The position numbers were made by a program, and so were the translations under genes. This document shows positions 61,926 to 64,000 of a stretch of DNA of 64,000 nt, piece after piece; position 1 is the stretch's first letter; every line of letters begins with the position of its first letter. The notes beneath the pieces are model-generated. The model saw only the letters and a program-made list of their open reading frames with translations, had not been told where the DNA came from and ran no database searches. The stretch is from Bryobacteraceae bacterium. GTDB taxonomy: Bacteria; Acidobacteriota; Terriglobia; Bryobacterales; Bryobacteraceae. The stretch lies in assembly GCA_019187195.1 (NCBI GenBank), contig JABAQT010000019.1, forward strand, positions 107,954-171,953, in the 5' to 3' direction.

Positions 61926-64000
61926 GTGCGCAAGCTCAGGTGGATAGCGGGTTCACTCTTTATTCTCATTGTTCTGTTCGTGGTGTGTATCCGGTTGCTC
62001 GAATCCGCGCGCGTGCGGCGATTGGTGGCCGGTGAACTGATTGCGGCCCTGCGGCAACAGGGCATGCAAGTGGAGCTGCGGTCGCTCGACTACAGCATTC
62101 TCGGGCTGTACGCGGTTGCCGACGGGGTCACGATCCGCTCGAGTTCCGCGCCGTCGTTGCCGCCTATCGTCACTGTCGAGCGCGTGCGGTTGCGGATGAA
62201 TGCCGCGCGACTCCTTCGAGGATCCTACTGGGTCGAATCGGCCGAAGTGGATGCGCCGGAAGTTCACCTCGTCCGGAAGACCGGAGGGATGGACAACGTC
62301 CCCAGGCTTCCGCCGCGGAATCCACCTGCGAAGCCCTCCAGTGTTCTCATTCAGTCCCTAACGGTGAATGACGGCTCCCTGCGGGTGGAAGATGAGGAAC
62401 GCCGGCTATCGGTCAGCCTCCCCGGGTGGGAAGCGCGTGTAAGCGGCGATCCGTCTCTGGCCCACGAGATCCAATTCTCCGCCCGGCGGACAGGCGAATT
62501 GACATACGATGGCCGGCGCGAAACATTGAAAAGCCTCACCGCGCGCGTGCTGGCCCGTAAAGACGGCTTGGTGATCCGCGCCGTCAATTTTCAACTCCCT
62601 GACGCGGAGTTGAAGGCGGCGGGGACCGTGCAGCCGCTCTCCGCCCCTCTGCTGAACTTGAGCATCGAAGCGAGCGCGGCCATCACCCCGCTGTCGCGGT
62701 TCGCCGGGCTCGGACACAGGCTTGCGGGCGCCGCGCAAACACGGCTTATGATCACCGGACCGGCGGCGAACCCTGTTGTACGGGGCTCGTTGAGCGCCTC
62801 GGAGTTCGGTTACCATCCCTACCTGCGAGGCGTATCCCTCGAAGCCGGAGTGCGCTACGACGGCGCGGCCAGGCGCCTTCAAATCGGCCCTGTCGGGATG
62901 CGATCCTCCGCGCTCGCCTTGAGCGGCAACGTTGATCTTGCCCTGCGCAAAGGCGCCAGCCGGGCGTCGATTCATCTTTCGCGCGCCGATCTTGGCGAAC
63001 TCAGCGCCGCATTTTCCAAAGTGAGGATCACCGGCAACGCGCGAGGCAGCCTGCGCGCTTCCTGGGAAGGGCTGGCCGCGGAGGCCGCCACCGGTGAGGG
63101 CTCATTTTCCATTCAGCGTGGGATGCTCGCGCGGGATGCGGCGCCCGTATCCGGAGCCGTCCGTTTGAAGGTGGGGCAAGGCGGAATCGAACTGGCAATC
63201 GCTCCGCTTGAAATATTCGGAGCCCGGCTCGAGGGTTCGGCCGCGCTCGACGCCCGGTGGCGCTTGAGTGGCCGTGTCACGGCCGCCGTTTCCGACATTG
63301 CCCAAACAAGATCGGATTGGAATGTTTTTTCGGGCCAGACTCCGGGTGCCTCCTTCGCTCTTGCCGGTCCGGCGGAAGCGACGGCGGATCTCGCCGGGAC
63401 ACTGGATGCTCCCGAGGTGGTTCTTGGCTTCACCGCGCCCGGTACGGCCATCGGCGGGTTGAAGGATGTCGCCCTCCGCCTGAGCGCCGCCTACTCCCGG
63501 CATTCCGTGCGCGTGGACGAAGCCGAAGCGGCATGGCACGGCCAGTCCATTCGTGGGCAGGGCGTCATCCGGTTCAACGGAGAATCTCCTTCGCTCGACT
63601 TCCATCTGCGCCTGCCGAGCGCTTCGATCGAGGGCATTCTCGCCGGACTCAACCGCCCGGCGATTCCACTTCGCGGAGCGATCGAGGGCGAAGCGGCCAT
63701 CAGCGGCGACGTTTCCAAACCGCGGGGCACGGTGACGCTCGTGGCGTCAAATCTCGTTGCCTACGGGGAATCGTTCGGCGAACTGGCAGTGCGCGCGAGC
63801 GCCGATGGCGCGGCTGTTCGCCTGGATCAATTACGACTCGATAAAGGGGCGCCCGGACAAATCCTCGAAGCAAACGGCGTGTACGATCTGTCCTCACGGC
63901 GCATATCGCTCTCCGCCACGGGCAGGAATCTGACGATTGATCACCTCACGCCCCCGGGCGGGGAACCCTTGCGGGCAATCTTGGATCTGACGGCCGCCTG
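61926..64000 (+). CDS. TamB/AsmA-like envelope protein, 3' end outside window
   Basis: A reading frame from a GTG at 61926 stays open to the window end (about 691 residues seen). One N-terminal membrane helix (LRWIAGSLFILIVLFVVCI), then a long repetitive beta pattern (VERVRLRMNAARLLRG, LIQSLTVNDGSLRVED, GTVQPLSAPLLNLSIE, GLKDVALRLSA) typical of the AsmA/TamB/YhdP superfamily, whose beta-taco structure carries lipids across the periplasm or helps assemble outer-membrane proteins. The phrase LTVNDGSLRVED with IxIxxxxLxx(G) spacing is diagnostic of the group. Which member it is cannot be told without the C-terminus (DUF490 would mean TamB). Confidence 0.78.
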   Translation, partial: MRKLRWIAGSLFILIVLFVVCIRLLESARVRRLVAGELIAALRQQGMQVELRSLDYSILGLYAVADGVTIRSSSAPSLPPIVTVERVRLRMNAARLLRGSYWVESAEVDAPEVHLVRKTGGMDNVPRLPPRNPPAKPSSVLIQSLTVNDGSLRVEDEERRLSVSLPGWEARVSGDPSLAHEIQFSARRTGELTYDGRRETLKSLTARVLARKDGLVIRAVNFQLPDAELKAAGTVQPLSAPLLNLSIEASAAITPLSRFAGLGHRLAGAAQTRLMITGPAANPVVRGSLSASEFGYHPYLRGVSLEAGVRYDGAARRLQIGPVGMRSSALALSGNVDLALRKGASRASIHLSRADLGELSAAFSKVRITGNARGSLRASWEGLAAEAATGEGSFSIQRGMLARDAAPVSGAVRLKVGQGGIELAIAPLEIFGARLEGSAALDARWRLSGRVTAAVSDIAQTRSDWNVFSGQTPGASFALAGPAEATADLAGTLDAPEVVLGFTAPGTAIGGLKDVALRLSAAYSRHSVRVDEAEAAWHGQSIRGQGVIRFNGESPSLDFHLRLPSASIEGILAGLNRPAIPLRGAIEGEAAISGDVSKPRGTVTLVASNLVAYGESFGELAVRASADGAAVRLDQLRLDKGAPGQILEANGVYDLSSRRISLSATGRNLTIDHLTPPGGEPLRAILDLTAA

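Overview
The window looks like a chromosomal segment of a soil acidobacterium of the Solibacter/Bryobacter group (Acidobacteriota, Bryobacterales). Evidence seen in the sequence: high GC throughout, an Oar-like TonB receptor with a carboxypeptidase-regulatory N-domain, paired cytochrome-type DUF1549/DUF1553 + DUF1501 and DUF1592 + DUF1552 proteins, an SBBP-repeat protein with the Solibacter-type C-terminal domain (TIGR03437-like), a ten-repeat putative-Ig protein, and many Tat-type signal peptides. The taxon is inferred from these families, not from a marker gene. I see no rRNA, tRNA, CRISPR array, IS element or phage module.

Layout. (1) 2-8004, plus strand: end of a PPC-type secreted protein, a DUF1549/DUF1553 cytochrome-like protein, a Tat-exported DUF1501 protein, then a TonB receptor behind its own promoter-like sequence. 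(2) 17224-8023, minus strand, tightly packed: Wzt-like ABC ATPase, POT peptide transporter, M24 peptidase, a GH31-like protein that lacks the catalytic half of its barrel, DUF1592 cytochrome-like protein and DUF1552 Tat protein. Upstream of it lies a secreted TPR protein (17463-19034). (3) 25918-19132, minus strand, almost gapless: SPFH/zinc-ribbon protein, AdoMet decarboxylase-like SpeD, two DUF4178 zinc-ribbon proteins, a 62-residue membrane protein, DUF350, a membrane-anchored spermidine-synthase-like protein and a Tat-exported FAD amine-oxidase-like protein. This is the best candidate for an incompletely described system: polyamine chemistry tied to the envelope. (4) 26002-34421: S66 carboxypeptidase, SBBP protein, orphan LuxR-type response regulator, putative-Ig protein and its secreted partner. 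(5) 34616-43248, plus strand: MacA-like adaptor and MacB-like ATPase with no permease, a Uma2-type nuclease, four GT2 and one GT4 glycosyltransferases, and alanine racemase, many with 4-bp overlaps. (6) 43486-48892, plus strand: a two-gene ATP-dependent iron-sulfur system related to 2-hydroxyacyl-CoA dehydratase and its activase. (7) 56105-48906, minus strand: diheme cytochrome c plus narGHJI, a membrane-bound respiratory nitrate reductase. (8) 58126-56250: signal peptidase I and mannose-1-phosphate guanylyltransferase; then an enolase-superfamily protein divergent from an acyl-CoA transferase; then a TPR protein and a TamB/AsmA-like gene that runs off the window end.

Together the genes suggest an envelope-rich heterotroph that takes up oligomers through TonB receptors and peptides through POT, makes complex surface glycans, and can respire nitrate or use low-potential iron-sulfur chemistry when oxygen is low. 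Several genes that start fresh transcripts have a -10-like hexamer only 6-7 nt before the start codon and little or no Shine-Dalgarno sequence, which suggests leaderless mRNAs.
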